Of a DNA stretch of 37,831 nucleotides, positions 16,088-24,688 are shown piece after piece; position 1 is the stretch's first letter, and each line of letters starts with the position of its first letter. The DNA comes from Methanobacteriota archaeon (lineage in GTDB: Archaea > Thermoplasmatota > Poseidoniia > Poseidoniales > Poseidoniaceae): positions 97,074 to 134,904 of the forward strand of contig JABGTJ010000039.1 of NCBI GenBank assembly GCA_018691345.1, read 5' to 3'. Made by a program: the position numbers and the translations under genes. The notes under the pieces were generated by a model, which saw nothing but the letters and a program-made list of their open reading frames with translations, was not told the DNA's origin and did no database searches.

Positions 16088-16981
16088 ATGGCGGTACTCG
16101 GCTCAGGTAAGGCAAACGGTGGGTGCAGCCTACTGCATGCTGCTGGCCTTGGCTACGGTGCAAGCATTGGCTTAGACATCCCAATTGCAGTTCGATTGCT
16201 TGACAAACCGAGCAAACGAGGTTCTGATGACCCTGACGGGCTGCTTCCAGCCATTCTTGATGCTTGGGTTGAAGCAGGGTTTGACCTACCGAATGAACTT
16301 GAAAAGAGCGACTTGCATTGGGCAGTAATGAGCAAAATACCCCCACGTCAAGGTCTCAAATCCAGTGCTGCAACGGCGGTTGCTGCACTCAAGGCGCTTT
16401 CTGAGGCGACCGGAACTGATGTGGCAGATGAAATGCTTGTGGCTATGGCAGCACAAGCCCAGATCGCTTCTGGGATCTCTCTTACAGGTTCGATTGATGA
16501 TGCATGGGCTTGCTTGAAACCAGGATGGAAACTCATTGACCCACAGGCAGACAGTATCGCAGAAGGCGTACTTTTCGAAGGAAAAGGACCCAGTAACGAC
16601 GATTGGCTGGTCATGGTCGTGTGCAGGGGTGAGCGTTCTCATCGTCCGAAATTAGAAGACTTCCCACCCCATGGTGCCGCATTCCAAAAAGCACTCACGG
16701 CTTTACAAGAAGAAAATGAATTGGTTGCCCTCACGTGGAACGGTAGGGCAATCGTTGCAGTGATGAACGATGTTCAAGGCCGTAAGATTACCAACGACGC
16801 TATGCTGAACGGTGCACGGGCAGCAGGTATGTCTGGTTCCGGCAACGCAATTATTGTACTTGCCCCTAAGGTCAGTGAGCCAAGTTGTAACCGACTAAGG
16901 GCCTTATTTGAAAACAACAAAGACATCGTGAAAGTGATTGAAACTTCTTTTATGACTGCAGAAAGTGAACAACTGGAGTGA
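16088..16981 (+). CDS. aroK: Archaeal shikimate kinase (GHMP family)
   Basis: From ATG 16088 the protein has 297 residues and phosphorylates shikimate with ATP. It is a GHMP-fold kinase, unrelated to bacterial AroK. The ATP-binding glycine/serine loop PPRQGLKSSAATAVA is at 85-99. The N-terminus, VLGSGKANGGCSLLHAAGLG, fits the family's first motif, and AAGMSGSGNAIIVLAP near the C-terminus is motif 3. An upstream in-frame start at 16016 lies inside the DHQ synthase gene and is rejected; ATG 16067 would overlap by 17 bases and is less likely. The dehydroquinate dehydratase, shikimate dehydrogenase and EPSP synthase genes are not in the window. Confidence 0.92.
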   Translation: MAVLGSGKANGGCSLLHAAGLGYGASIGLDIPIAVRLLDKPSKRGSDDPDGLLPAILDAWVEAGFDLPNELEKSDLHWAVMSKIPPRQGLKSSAATAVAALKALSEATGTDVADEMLVAMAAQAQIASGISLTGSIDDAWACLKPGWKLIDPQADSIAEGVLFEGKGPSNDDWLVMVVCRGERSHRPKLEDFPPHGAAFQKALTALQEENELVALTWNGRAIVAVMNDVQGRKITNDAMLNGARAAGMSGSGNAIIVLAPKVSEPSCNRLRALFENNKDIVKVIETSFMTAESEQLE

Positions 16982-17025
16982 GACGCAACTACTTGAAGTA
17001 AGGGCCGCTCGAAGTATTGAATCCA

Positions 17026-18108
17026 ATGCATATGCACCTCGGAGAACGCATCCGTCTGAGCCTGTTTGGCACCAGTCATGGCCCACGAGTTGGCGCCGTA
17101 CTTACTGGAGTCCCTGCTGGCATTCAAATCGATTCAGACGCTGTTCAACAAGCAATGAATACCCGGCGACCAGGTGGGCGTTATGCAAGTAAGCGAAAAG
17201 AACCGGATGTTGTCGAATTTCTAAGCGGAGTGGTGAATGAACAAACGACTGGCGAAGACATTGAACTTTCAATAGCTAACACCGATGCAAAATCCAGAGA
17301 TTACAGTTTTCTCCCTGACCATCCACGACCAGGCCATCAAGACATGGTTATGCACAAGCGAACAAACGGTGAGGCTGACCTTCGTGGTGGAGGTTCTTCC
17401 AGTGCACGGCTGACCGCCGCTTTGGTCGCCTCTGCAGCCCTTCTATCGCCGCTTTTGGAACCGCTTGGAATTCATTGTGAGGCTCATGTAGGAGCCATCG
17501 GCTCTGTGGAGGCTGCCTCGATGGAGAATTGTCCACCCCGATGGGAAAATGACGATTGCAAGGAAATGCGTTGCAGGGATCCGGTTGCAGCCTCAAAGAT
17601 GATTGAAACTGTGGAACATCACCGTATGAATCGGAACTCAATTGGAAGCCGTGTTGATTTACAAGTATCTGGTGTCCCTCTCGGGCTTGGAGAACCGTGG
17701 TTCGATGGAATTGAACCTGCCTTAGCTCGAGCGATGATGTCCATTCCTGCTGCGAGAGGCGTTGTCTTTGGCAGAGGCTTCAATGTGGTCAAAATGACCG
17801 GGGTCGAACACAACGATGCATGGGGTGGCTCAAGTGAACACCCAATGTTGGTCGGTGAAAAACCGGATGGAGTGATTGCTGGCCTATCCACTGGCTCTCC
17901 AATCCACGTCTCTGTCGCCTTCAAACCACCTTCATCCATCGCTTCTGAGCAGCACACCCTCAACTTGGCATCGGGAACCATAGAACCGCTCGTCGTGGGT
18001 GGCCGCCACGATCCGGTTCTGGGTCCAAGAGCCGTAGCTGTGGTCGAAGCAATGGCGAAAATAATTCTATCCGACCTTGCATTACGTGGGGGTTTCCTTG
18101 ATGCGTAA
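17026..18108 (+). CDS. aroC: Chorismate synthase
   Basis: This FMN-dependent enzyme removes phosphate from EPSP to form chorismate. From ATG 17026 it has 360 residues; ATG 17032 is nearly as good (MHLGERIRLS), while the in-frame TTG at 17017 adds only three residues. Typical motifs are LFGTSHGPRVG (family FGxSHG), RPGGRYASKRKEPD, DHPRPGHQDM, RGGGSSSARLTAA and the C-terminal GGRHDPVLGPRAVAVVEAM. The normal FGESHG glutamate is Thr here, which is within family variation. The gene starts 44 bases after the kinase stop and overlaps lysC by 8 bases (18101-18108). Confidence 0.96.
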   Translation: MHMHLGERIRLSLFGTSHGPRVGAVLTGVPAGIQIDSDAVQQAMNTRRPGGRYASKRKEPDVVEFLSGVVNEQTTGEDIELSIANTDAKSRDYSFLPDHPRPGHQDMVMHKRTNGEADLRGGGSSSARLTAALVASAALLSPLLEPLGIHCEAHVGAIGSVEAASMENCPPRWENDDCKEMRCRDPVAASKMIETVEHHRMNRNSIGSRVDLQVSGVPLGLGEPWFDGIEPALARAMMSIPAARGVVFGRGFNVVKMTGVEHNDAWGGSSEHPMLVGEKPDGVIAGLSTGSPIHVSVAFKPPSSIASEQHTLNLASGTIEPLVVGGRHDPVLGPRAVAVVEAMAKIILSDLALRGGFLDA

Positions 18109-19423
18109 AACCATCACTGTTCACAAATTTGGAGGCTCATGCCTTCGTGATATATCGGACCTCAATCGCATTGCTGAAGTGATTCAAAATTGGCCCGGAC
18201 AATCGTTAATCGTTGTCTCTGCATTGTGGGGTACTACCGACCGTCTCATGCGAGCAAGCCAAGAACCAAGATATGCAAGCCGTTTGGTAAGTGACCTCTC
18301 TCGCCAGCACCTTCGCTTTGCACCATCTCTCAATGACAGTGAAAACGGACATTTATTCCGTTCAGTTTTGATGGGGATTGAACAATCGCTGAAGGAATTA
18401 GCGCAGAGCCCAAACAATTGGATTGCCATCAACCGACTGTTAGCAGCAGGTGAGCGATTGTCCGCATTGGTCGTCGCACAGCGCCTAAAAGAGCATGGGA
18501 TTGATGCACACCCGGTTGGTGCTGAAGACATCGGCCTCAAACTCAAAGGCATTAACAGGGCTCCTATAGTTGACCTTGAAACTTCAATGGTTGAATTGGA
18601 CCGTTCAGCGTTTTTTGGAACTCCGGTAATCACAGGATGGTTCGGAGAAGGTAATGACGGCGAACTCGCTTTACTGGGACGAGGTGGGAGCGACCATACT
18701 GCCACTTCGATTGCAAGGTTAGTCGATGCAGACAAAGTCATTCTTTGGAAAGATGTAGATGGAGTATTGCCCATTAACCCTCGATGGGGAGTGGAATCTT
18801 CTCCAATTCCCTATCTTGGTTACAGTGAAGCTGTGGAACTGGCAAGACTCGACACTCCAGTCCTACATCCGGCAACTGTAGAGCCACTTCGTGGAATAGG
18901 AATCCCTTTGGAAATCAGAGACCTTCGCAGCGTAGTAAAGGACCAAGCGGCCTCAATTATTGGACCTGACTTGATTCAAACGCACAAAGTGAAAGCCATT
19001 GGTTGTCTTCCAAACGTCACCCGGTTAACTGTGAGTTCATCTTCTCTAGAAGCCCAAAGTGAACTTCTTGGCCGTGTTCTTATCGGCTTGGCAGATGAAA
19101 ACATTGCCTGTTGGAATCTTGATTCTATACCTGGCCAAATTTCTTGGATTGTGTCTCAGCATGACCTTGAAAAAGCAAATCGAATAATTACGAACCATTT
19201 CAATGCCCCGGAAGTATCAGAATACGGCGTCATGTTCTCGCTCGTGGGCAACAAACTACCAAATGTGAAAAATGCTCTTCTGTCAACTGAAATGACATCG
19301 TTACTCGAATTAGAAATTGTCTCCATTACCGATCATGCGGTACGAGTTATATCAACGAGAAATGATATTTCGGTAATGCTTGAAACCTTGGCCAATGAAC
19401 TAGAATTGACAATCAAAGTGTAG
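18101..19423 (+). CDS. lysC: Aspartate kinase
   Basis: Aspartate kinase phosphorylates L-aspartate, feeding threonine, methionine and lysine synthesis and, in archaea, aspartate semialdehyde for ADH synthase. From ATG 18101 the product has 440 residues. The start motif VHKFGGSCL and the ATP/substrate motif LLGRGGSDHTATSIARLVDADK followed by KDVDGVLPINPR and YSEAVELAR are diagnostic. Two ACT-like regulatory domains fill the C-terminal third (about 310-440), so allosteric feedback is likely. It is monofunctional: no homoserine dehydrogenase domain follows. The start overlaps the end of aroC by 8 bases, with GTGGGGG as a likely ribosome-binding stretch. Its stop lies 2 bases from the end of the convergent membrane-protein gene. 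Confidence 0.94.
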   Translation: MRKTITVHKFGGSCLRDISDLNRIAEVIQNWPGQSLIVVSALWGTTDRLMRASQEPRYASRLVSDLSRQHLRFAPSLNDSENGHLFRSVLMGIEQSLKELAQSPNNWIAINRLLAAGERLSALVVAQRLKEHGIDAHPVGAEDIGLKLKGINRAPIVDLETSMVELDRSAFFGTPVITGWFGEGNDGELALLGRGGSDHTATSIARLVDADKVILWKDVDGVLPINPRWGVESSPIPYLGYSEAVELARLDTPVLHPATVEPLRGIGIPLEIRDLRSVVKDQAASIIGPDLIQTHKVKAIGCLPNVTRLTVSSSSLEAQSELLGRVLIGLADENIACWNLDSIPGQISWIVSQHDLEKANRIITNHFNAPEVSEYGVMFSLVGNKLPNVKNALLSTEMTSLLELEIVSITDHAVRVISTRNDISVMLETLANELELTIKV

Positions 19424-19425
19424 AT

Positions 19426-20352
19426 TCAGTCATCAGCACGCTTTTCACGGTAGTTTTGCAAGTGGGTTGGAAGGTTAAGTGCGAACAAACCACCAACGAC
19501 GCTGAAAACAAAGAATGTACCAAGAGCGACGCCGTAGACTGAAATAAGTTCTACGGATTCTTCCATTCGAAGAGCAGTGTCTGAGGAAAAGATGCCTACA
19601 AAGAACGGCAAAATTGTGTTTGCTGAAAGTACGATGGTAGCAAGGACGGTGGCTATGATTGGGTTGATGAGAAGAGAGCGGTGGTACTTTCCAACAATTT
19701 TCTTTGGGTTCATGACATAGACTTCATTGGTTCGAATACTGGTATCAAGCATTGAATAGCGTAGGACACCGTTGGATAATTCGAAGTACATGATGAGAAG
19801 AACTGCATAGACAACGACCAGACCGGAAAGCAAGAATGGCTTATCTTGCAAGCCAAACATATCGTTCGAAAGCGTAACTTTCGAAGAGGCAAAGCGTAGA
19901 ATTGCGAGAATAAACATGAGGTTGCTGGCGAGCGTAAACCGTCCATCTCGTTGGAAAGTCCCCCAAAAACCAGTGCCCGTAGCACCAGCAATGAGACACA
20001 ATTGAAGAATTGTTGCCACTCCAAGGCTTCCTGTCAGCATGTACCAAATTGTACCATCTGGGGGAGAAATGATGTAGGTCATCAACGACAATGCCACAAG
20101 AACACCATAGACACCAAGTTGAAGGTTCTGAACCATCTTGTCAGGTGGTAGGAACTTCGTTTTTGGGACGAGAGGACCTCCAAGTAGACTTTCGATAAAG
20201 GATGGGATTTCAACATCAGGAATTGCGTCCTTTGGAATTTCACTTCCGGCTCCAATTTGTCCGGCGATTTTCTTTCTTGAAGGTGCAGAGGAACGAACGG
20301 TTTTACCGTCGTACAAGTGAGATGTGTCGCTGGATGGCTTTGTTACAGTCAT
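19426..20352 (-). CDS. Six-helix membrane protein of the MoxR operon
   Basis: I do not recognise this 308-residue protein. The N-terminal 70 residues are polar and probably cytoplasmic (GKTVRSSAPSRKKIAGQ, then LGGPLVPKTKFLPPDK). Six hydrophobic helices follow at about 76-96, 103-123, 140-157, 172-191, 228-254 and 268-293, and a short polar end NLPTHLQNYREKRADD closes it. It starts 9 bases after the DUF58 gene with GAGGTGA as ribosome-binding site, so it is the last gene of the MoxR operon. MoxR/DUF58 operons often carry multi-spanning envelope proteins, and this one may be the membrane partner. Function unknown. Confidence 0.8.
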   Translation of the reverse strand: MTVTKPSSDTSHLYDGKTVRSSAPSRKKIAGQIGAGSEIPKDAIPDVEIPSFIESLLGGPLVPKTKFLPPDKMVQNLQLGVYGVLVALSLMTYIISPPDGTIWYMLTGSLGVATILQLCLIAGATGTGFWGTFQRDGRFTLASNLMFILAILRFASSKVTLSNDMFGLQDKPFLLSGLVVVYAVLLIMYFELSNGVLRYSMLDTSIRTNEVYVMNPKKIVGKYHRSLLINPIIATVLATIVLSANTILPFFVGIFSSDTALRMEESVELISVYGVALGTFFVFSVVGGLFALNLPTHLQNYREKRADD

Positions 20353-20361
20353 GTTCTCACC

Positions 20362-21684
20362 TCAGAATCCTCTTGCTCCAGCAAGTGCGGTTGAAAGAAG
20401 CATATCTGGCTCCCAATCCATAATATTGACACCAAGTCCACGAAGTTCACTGATGAGAACGTCGCGTTCGGTCTTCATGACTTCATATCCAGTTCGGTCG
20501 ATGCGTCGGGCATCAAATTCGAATTCAAGTGAAGAAGGAGTGAGCACGGTAACGTCGAAGTTGCGTGCACGGAAGTCCCTCAGAGCATTGACGATGGTTG
20601 GGTCATCTTCGAGGTTTGACAAGAAGATGATCGGACTGCCCTTGTTGATGTGCGGTAGGATTCGATTGACCACTACTTGCAATGGAATGTTTCCACGTGC
20701 GACTGCACCAGCAAGTTTGGTCAAAATCACGTACAGTTGTTTGCTACCAGTATCGCGGTCTACACTGACCACTTCATCACCGTAAACTATGACACCAACG
20801 GAGTCACGACGGCCGAGGAAGTATTTGGCAAGTGAAGCAGCTGCTCGGGTTGAATACACCAAGGCATTACGAGACACAGGTCCTGTTTCAGCAACAGAGC
20901 GTGAATCAACAATAATGATGATATCAGAAACTGCGTCACGTTCTCGTTCGTTGACCATGAGTTTTCCTGATCGAGCGTATGCAGACCAGTTGATAGCACG
21001 GAACGAGTCACCTTCGAAATATTCACGCAGTGAATAAAACTCAGAACCCGGACCAGGCTGTCGAATGTTTACAGCACCAGTGAAAATCTTCGGAACTCGG
21101 GACTTCACAAACGTCTCTTTGAGGTCTTCCATCTTCGGGAACACAAGGAAATCATTGTAGACATGCAATTCTTTTTCCTTGTGGAACAATCCGAACGGGT
21201 CTTGAATCCTGACAGCCACAGGACCAACACTGTAGAAACCTCGCAGTGGACATTCAACGGTGTATTCGATCAACGTTTCACGGCGTGGACCAAGTTCCAT
21301 CAAAATGTAATTGGCACCGTCTTTGATGCGCATTACTTCGGGAACACGGTCTCGAACTTCCAGAATTTTAGCCAGAGACGAATGGTTTTGCATCCTCAGC
21401 GTGATGTTTAATTCACCGTCTTCAAAGATTCGAGCACTCGACATCTTGCGCATTGCAGTAACGCTGTTGAGAGCCGCACCTTCTTCGCCAGACCATTCTT
21501 CTGCGCGTCGGCCTGTAGCCGCAACGTCAGCGTGACCGCCGAAAAGGGCAGCCCAGGTCAAGAAGACGAAGATGACAACTGCAATCGTAACAAGTTGGGA
21601 GTTTCGCAAGGTAAGACCGAGCAAATACATGGCAATAGCCAAACTACCTAACATAGCAGATTTACGACTCCACATCACATTCAC
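20362..21684 (-). CDS. DUF58 family protein (vWA-like)
   Basis: This 440-residue protein has two N-terminal membrane helices (about 8-27 and 30-48), a beta region, and the DUF58 signature PGPGSEFYSLREYFEGDSFR (210-229), then AINWSAYARSGKLMVNE. A von-Willebrand-like alpha/beta domain follows, with IIIIVDSRS at 255-263. This matches a MIDAS metal motif (DxSxS) imperfectly because the third position is Arg, so metal binding is uncertain. DUF58 proteins are regular partners of MoxR ATPases and are thought to act in assembly of surface or secreted complexes. A clear SD (GAGGTGA) precedes ATG 21684, 24 bases after the MoxR stop. Confidence 0.92.
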   Translation of the reverse strand: MNVMWSRKSAMLGSLAIAMYLLGLTLRNSQLVTIAVVIFVFLTWAALFGGHADVAATGRRAEEWSGEEGAALNSVTAMRKMSSARIFEDGELNITLRMQNHSSLAKILEVRDRVPEVMRIKDGANYILMELGPRRETLIEYTVECPLRGFYSVGPVAVRIQDPFGLFHKEKELHVYNDFLVFPKMEDLKETFVKSRVPKIFTGAVNIRQPGPGSEFYSLREYFEGDSFRAINWSAYARSGKLMVNERERDAVSDIIIIVDSRSVAETGPVSRNALVYSTRAAASLAKYFLGRRDSVGVIVYGDEVVSVDRDTGSKQLYVILTKLAGAVARGNIPLQVVVNRILPHINKGSPIIFLSNLEDDPTIVNALRDFRARNFDVTVLTPSSLEFEFDARRIDRTGYEVMKTERDVLISELRGLGVNIMDWEPDMLLSTALAGARGF

Positions 21685-21708
21685 CTCAAATTCAGTTTAG
21701 AACTGTAA

Positions 21709-22884
21709 TCAAACAGTTGGGACTGGAACTTCTCGTAGAATTGCTTGAATCACTTCACCGGACTCTAGGCCCTTGATTTGATGCTCAGGCTTGAGAATAA
21801 TTCGGTGTGCAAGTGCAAGTTCGGCAATCGCTTTGATATCGTCAGGAGTGACGAAGTCACGACCGCGAAGTGCTGCAGCAGCACGGGAGGTCTTGAGCAA
21901 TGCTTGGGAACCACGAGGAGAAGCGCCGACCAAAACACGAGGATCTTCACGTGTTCGGGAAACAACTTCGACCATGTACATTCGGAGAGCTGGGTCTACG
22001 TAGACGAATTCACATGCTTGTTGCATGTTAATCACCATTTCAGGGTGAGTAATGACTTCGACTTCGACAGCGTCCTTTCCACGAGTAATACGACGAGCAA
22101 GAATCTCGTCTTCGTCAGCACGGTCAGGATATCCAACGGACATCTTGAACATGAAACGGTCAAGTTGTGCTTCAGGAAGTGGGTATGTACCTTCTTGTTC
22201 GACGGGGTTTTGAGTCGCCATAACAATGAACGGTGCAGGGAGTTTGTGGGTCACTGTACCAATGGTAACTTGCTTCTCTTGCATAGCCTCAAGCAATGCA
22301 GCTTGTGTCTTTGGAGGAGCACGGTTAATCTCGTCAGCAAGAAGAAGGTTACAGAACAATGGTCCTGGCTTGAAGGTAAATTCACCCTTCTTTGCGTCGT
22401 AGATGTTCGTACCGGTGATGTCTGCAGGGAGCAAGTCAGGCGTAAATTGTACACGCTTGAAATCGCAACCGAGCGCATCAGCGAACGTATTGGTCATCAG
22501 TGTCTTAGCCAGACCAGGGTAATCTTCGAACAGAAGGTTACCGTTGGAAAGGATGTTGATCAAGACGTTATCGATAACGTGTGCTTTTCCGATAATTACT
22601 TTCTGGACTTCGGCACTGATTGCGCTTGCAATCGAACCGACGGCCTTCAACTTCTCTTTGTTTTCTGGGCTGGTTTGGTGCTTCGGTTGAACCGGAGCGG
22701 CCGGTGCTGGCGCTGCTGGGGCTGGTGCAGGTGCTGCTGGTGCTGCTGGCATAGGCGCTGGTGCTGCTGGCATAGGTGCCGCAGGCATTGGCGCTGCTGG
22801 TGCAGGCATTGCAGGTGCTGCTGGGGCCACAGGAGCTGCTGGCGCTGGCGCGGGCGGGGCTGCTGGGGGGGCGGGGGGTTGCAT
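21709..22884 (-). CDS. MoxR family AAA+ ATPase with Ala/Pro-rich N-terminus
   Basis: This 391-residue MoxR AAA+ ATPase is a chaperone-like enzyme that helps assemble or insert cofactors into target proteins, often with DUF58 partners. Residues 3-67 are almost only Ala and Pro with a few Met, a low-complexity arm absent from most family members. The ATPase core starts near 80. The Walker A area is EDYPGLAKTLM (120-130), where many MoxR proteins have a Gly before Lys and this one has Ala. Walker B is LLLADEINRAP (180-190), and sensor 1 with the MoxR insert is MATQNPVEQEGTYPLPEAQLD (222-242). The start has a strong SD, TTGGAGGAAAA, and lies 19 bases after the DUF4350 gene. Confidence 0.93.
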   Translation of the reverse strand: MQPPAPPAAPPAPAPAAPVAPAAPAMPAPAAPMPAAPMPAAPAPMPAAPAAPAPAPAAPAPAAPVQPKHQTSPENKEKLKAVGSIASAISAEVQKVIIGKAHVIDNVLINILSNGNLLFEDYPGLAKTLMTNTFADALGCDFKRVQFTPDLLPADITGTNIYDAKKGEFTFKPGPLFCNLLLADEINRAPPKTQAALLEAMQEKQVTIGTVTHKLPAPFIVMATQNPVEQEGTYPLPEAQLDRFMFKMSVGYPDRADEDEILARRITRGKDAVEVEVITHPEMVINMQQACEFVYVDPALRMYMVEVVSRTREDPRVLVGASPRGSQALLKTSRAAAALRGRDFVTPDDIKAIAELALAHRIILKPEHQIKGLESGEVIQAILREVPVPTV

Positions 22885-22903
22885 GTCTATTTTCCTCCAA
22901 TTA

Positions 22904-24484
22904 TCAATTTCCCCAACGACGTATTTGTGGGATAACTTCCCTCAATTCTTCGTTGGAGTAGGAACGGTTGGAGCTGATGAGCTCAACCAAGCGCGGGTCA
23001 CGAACCATTTGCATGATTTCCGCAGGCGTCTTACGCATGAATTCATCACGCGTCAAATCATTAAACTGTCGAACCTTCGAAAGCAATGCTTCTCTGGTTC
23101 GCATTTGGTATTGAGATGCATCCAATTTCTTTGGACGTTCTCTAAAGCGAGTAAGGTCGAATACGTGGCGCCAATTTTCTTTTTCTGGAACCACCATGAT
23201 TGCAATGGCAAGCAGTGCGAAGAGATTGAGAATAATGAGCCACTTGAGGACAACATCGCTGGTCAAGAGTACGACTGCACCCATTGCTTCGGTGAAAGGA
23301 GATGAAAGAGCGCTGGAGACGTGACGGCTTTCATCAAAGACAACATAATGCTCCGAAGGCGATCGGCGGATGGTGTTCGAAAGTTCTGCATTGTCAAATT
23401 CCATCATGTCGTAAATCAGTGCGCTGAAATATTTGCTGTTTCCGTCCCAATTCGTGTCTCCTTGTGCCGAGGAGAGTCCGTTCGGGTCGGTATCCCAACA
23501 GTTGTGCCCATTTTCGAGGTATGCGGGCGAAGTACATTGGAGGTAGCCGTTCTCTTGAGCCAAGTCTGCATCCCAAAGGTGGTTTGCAAGAACTGAGTGG
23601 TCTGATACGAAGACGATTGAACCTGTGACATCAACTTCTCCAATGTCGTTGTTAGGCATCTTGTCAAGGACGTTCTTAACAGGGTAGTCTATTCGAATAA
23701 TGAGTCCAGTCATTCCTTCGCCCAAGGTAGGGTTGAGATCGCTGTCGATGTTATCTGGGAATTTTGCAACTCGAGCAGATGTTGATGCTGCTGCAAGGAT
23801 GTTCACTTCTCGGTTCGAATCGGTTTGTTCATCGAGAACTTGGATTGCTGTAGGCCGATGGAAGAGAACGGGCATTCGGCAGTTGTCGATTTGAGCGTTC
23901 GCAACTGCTTCATCAGAACATGGAATGAGTTTTTCATCACCCATTTCACTTATGTTTTGGTTGACGCTGGCAGCCGACCAAAGACGACGATAATCTGCAG
24001 GTTGGATAGCACCCACTGAATCCTCGACTTCGTAGTATCGCTGGTCGTCATAGACCGGGGCGTCGAAATATTTCACGCCAAACTCCTCCGCAACAAGTTG
24101 AGCGTTGGTCGAACTTGCAGCTAAGATAACCTTGCCACCTTTTTCAGTGACGAAATCGTGGAGTGCTGATGCTTCTGCAGCGTCGAATGGCTTTTCTGGA
24201 CCTGCAATAATGAGCATGCTTCGGTGTGGATCATTCCAGTCGTTCACTAACATTGGCGTTGACATGGTGTTTGCGATGCTGTAGTCTTTGCCTTCGAGGA
24301 CTTCTCTCATCTCAGTCAACTGTTGCATAGAATACTCATCGGCTGCGTTGTTGTAAGGGGAGAGAACGGTTGTCTTGTCCCAACTTACCGCTGTAACAAC
24401 GATGATTGACAAAAACAGGGATGCGACAAAGCCGACTTTGAGCCAAGTTTCAATAGAAATCTTGCCTGAATTTTCTTCTGCCAT
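22904..24484 (-). CDS. DUF4350-type membrane protein
   Basis: From ATG 24484 the product has 526 residues. One membrane helix (about 14-34) leads into a large outer domain. Its first part, SMLIIAGPEKPFDAAEASAL followed by HDFVTEKGGKVILAAS, is the class I glutamine-amidotransferase-like fold of DUF4350, which usually lacks catalytic residues. A second helix (about 410-432, IILNLFALLAIAIMVV) is followed by a 94-residue cytoplasmic tail rich in Arg and Lys. This is the usual topology of DUF4350 proteins in MoxR/DUF58 operons. A longer frame to 24553 is rejected because a strong ribosome-binding site and TATA box match ATG 24484. First gene of its operon. Confidence 0.82.
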   Translation of the reverse strand: MAEENSGKISIETWLKVGFVASLFLSIIVVTAVSWDKTTVLSPYNNAADEYSMQQLTEMREVLEGKDYSIANTMSTPMLVNDWNDPHRSMLIIAGPEKPFDAAEASALHDFVTEKGGKVILAASSTNAQLVAEEFGVKYFDAPVYDDQRYYEVEDSVGAIQPADYRRLWSAASVNQNISEMGDEKLIPCSDEAVANAQIDNCRMPVLFHRPTAIQVLDEQTDSNREVNILAAASTSARVAKFPDNIDSDLNPTLGEGMTGLIIRIDYPVKNVLDKMPNNDIGEVDVTGSIVFVSDHSVLANHLWDADLAQENGYLQCTSPAYLENGHNCWDTDPNGLSSAQGDTNWDGNSKYFSALIYDMMEFDNAELSNTIRRSPSEHYVVFDESRHVSSALSSPFTEAMGAVVLLTSDVVLKWLIILNLFALLAIAIMVVPEKENWRHVFDLTRFRERPKKLDASQYQMRTREALLSKVRQFNDLTRDEFMRKTPAEIMQMVRDPRLVELISSNRSYSNEELREVIPQIRRWGN

Positions 24485-24489
24485 TTCTA

Positions 24490-24497
24490 TCACTCCT
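24490..24497 (-). promoter_or_regulatory. Ribosome-binding site deciding the DUF4350 start
   Basis: On the minus strand AGGAGTGA stands 5 bases before ATG 24484, at a suitable spacing for 16S pairing. It selects this ATG over the longer in-frame start at 24553, which has no such site. Confidence 0.7.
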
Positions 24498-24522
24498 TGT
24501 GCGGTTGCCGTAGTCTCAACGG

Positions 24523-24528
24523 TATAAA
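24523..24528 (-). promoter_or_regulatory. TATA box of the MoxR operon
   Basis: Minus-strand TTTATA is centred about 26 bases before a predicted transcription start near 24499-24500. That gives a leader of about 15 nt holding the SD, in contrast to the leaderless pattern at 13460 and 13569. Confidence 0.55.
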
Positions 24529-24633
24529 CAACCGTCGGAACATCGCTCCACACTTAATGCTTGTTCATGCGTGATTTGAAGCCACAGGTTAATAGGAGAG
24601 GAAAAAGGTTAACCCTAGTAGTGTTCAGTTGAG

Positions 24634-24673
24634 TAAAAATGTGCTAAAAATAAAGAAAATAACACCCAAAAAA
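24634..24673 (-). terminator. Poly-T terminator after the secreted Asp-rich protein
   Basis: Downstream of the stop of the gene ending at 24689, the minus strand carries several T tracts (six T at 24668-24673, then TTTTC, TTTATTTTTA and TTTTT). There is no strong hairpin, as expected for archaeal intrinsic termination. It separates the acyltransferase/HCR operon from the MoxR operon promoter. Confidence 0.6.
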
Positions 24674-24688
24674 CGGTAAAATAGCGTT

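Noticed and set aside
22690..22880. Possible GC-rich tandem repeat or minisatellite
   Set aside because: The repeated look comes from Ala and Pro codons of the MoxR arm. The units are irregular and the frame stays open, so it is coding low complexity rather than a noncoding repeat.
21778..22935. Plus-strand frame of 385 codons antisense to the MoxR gene
   Set aside because: It mirrors the MoxR codons, with Cys/Trp/Arg runs opposite the Ala/Pro arm, and has no family match. The minus-strand MoxR gene is certain.
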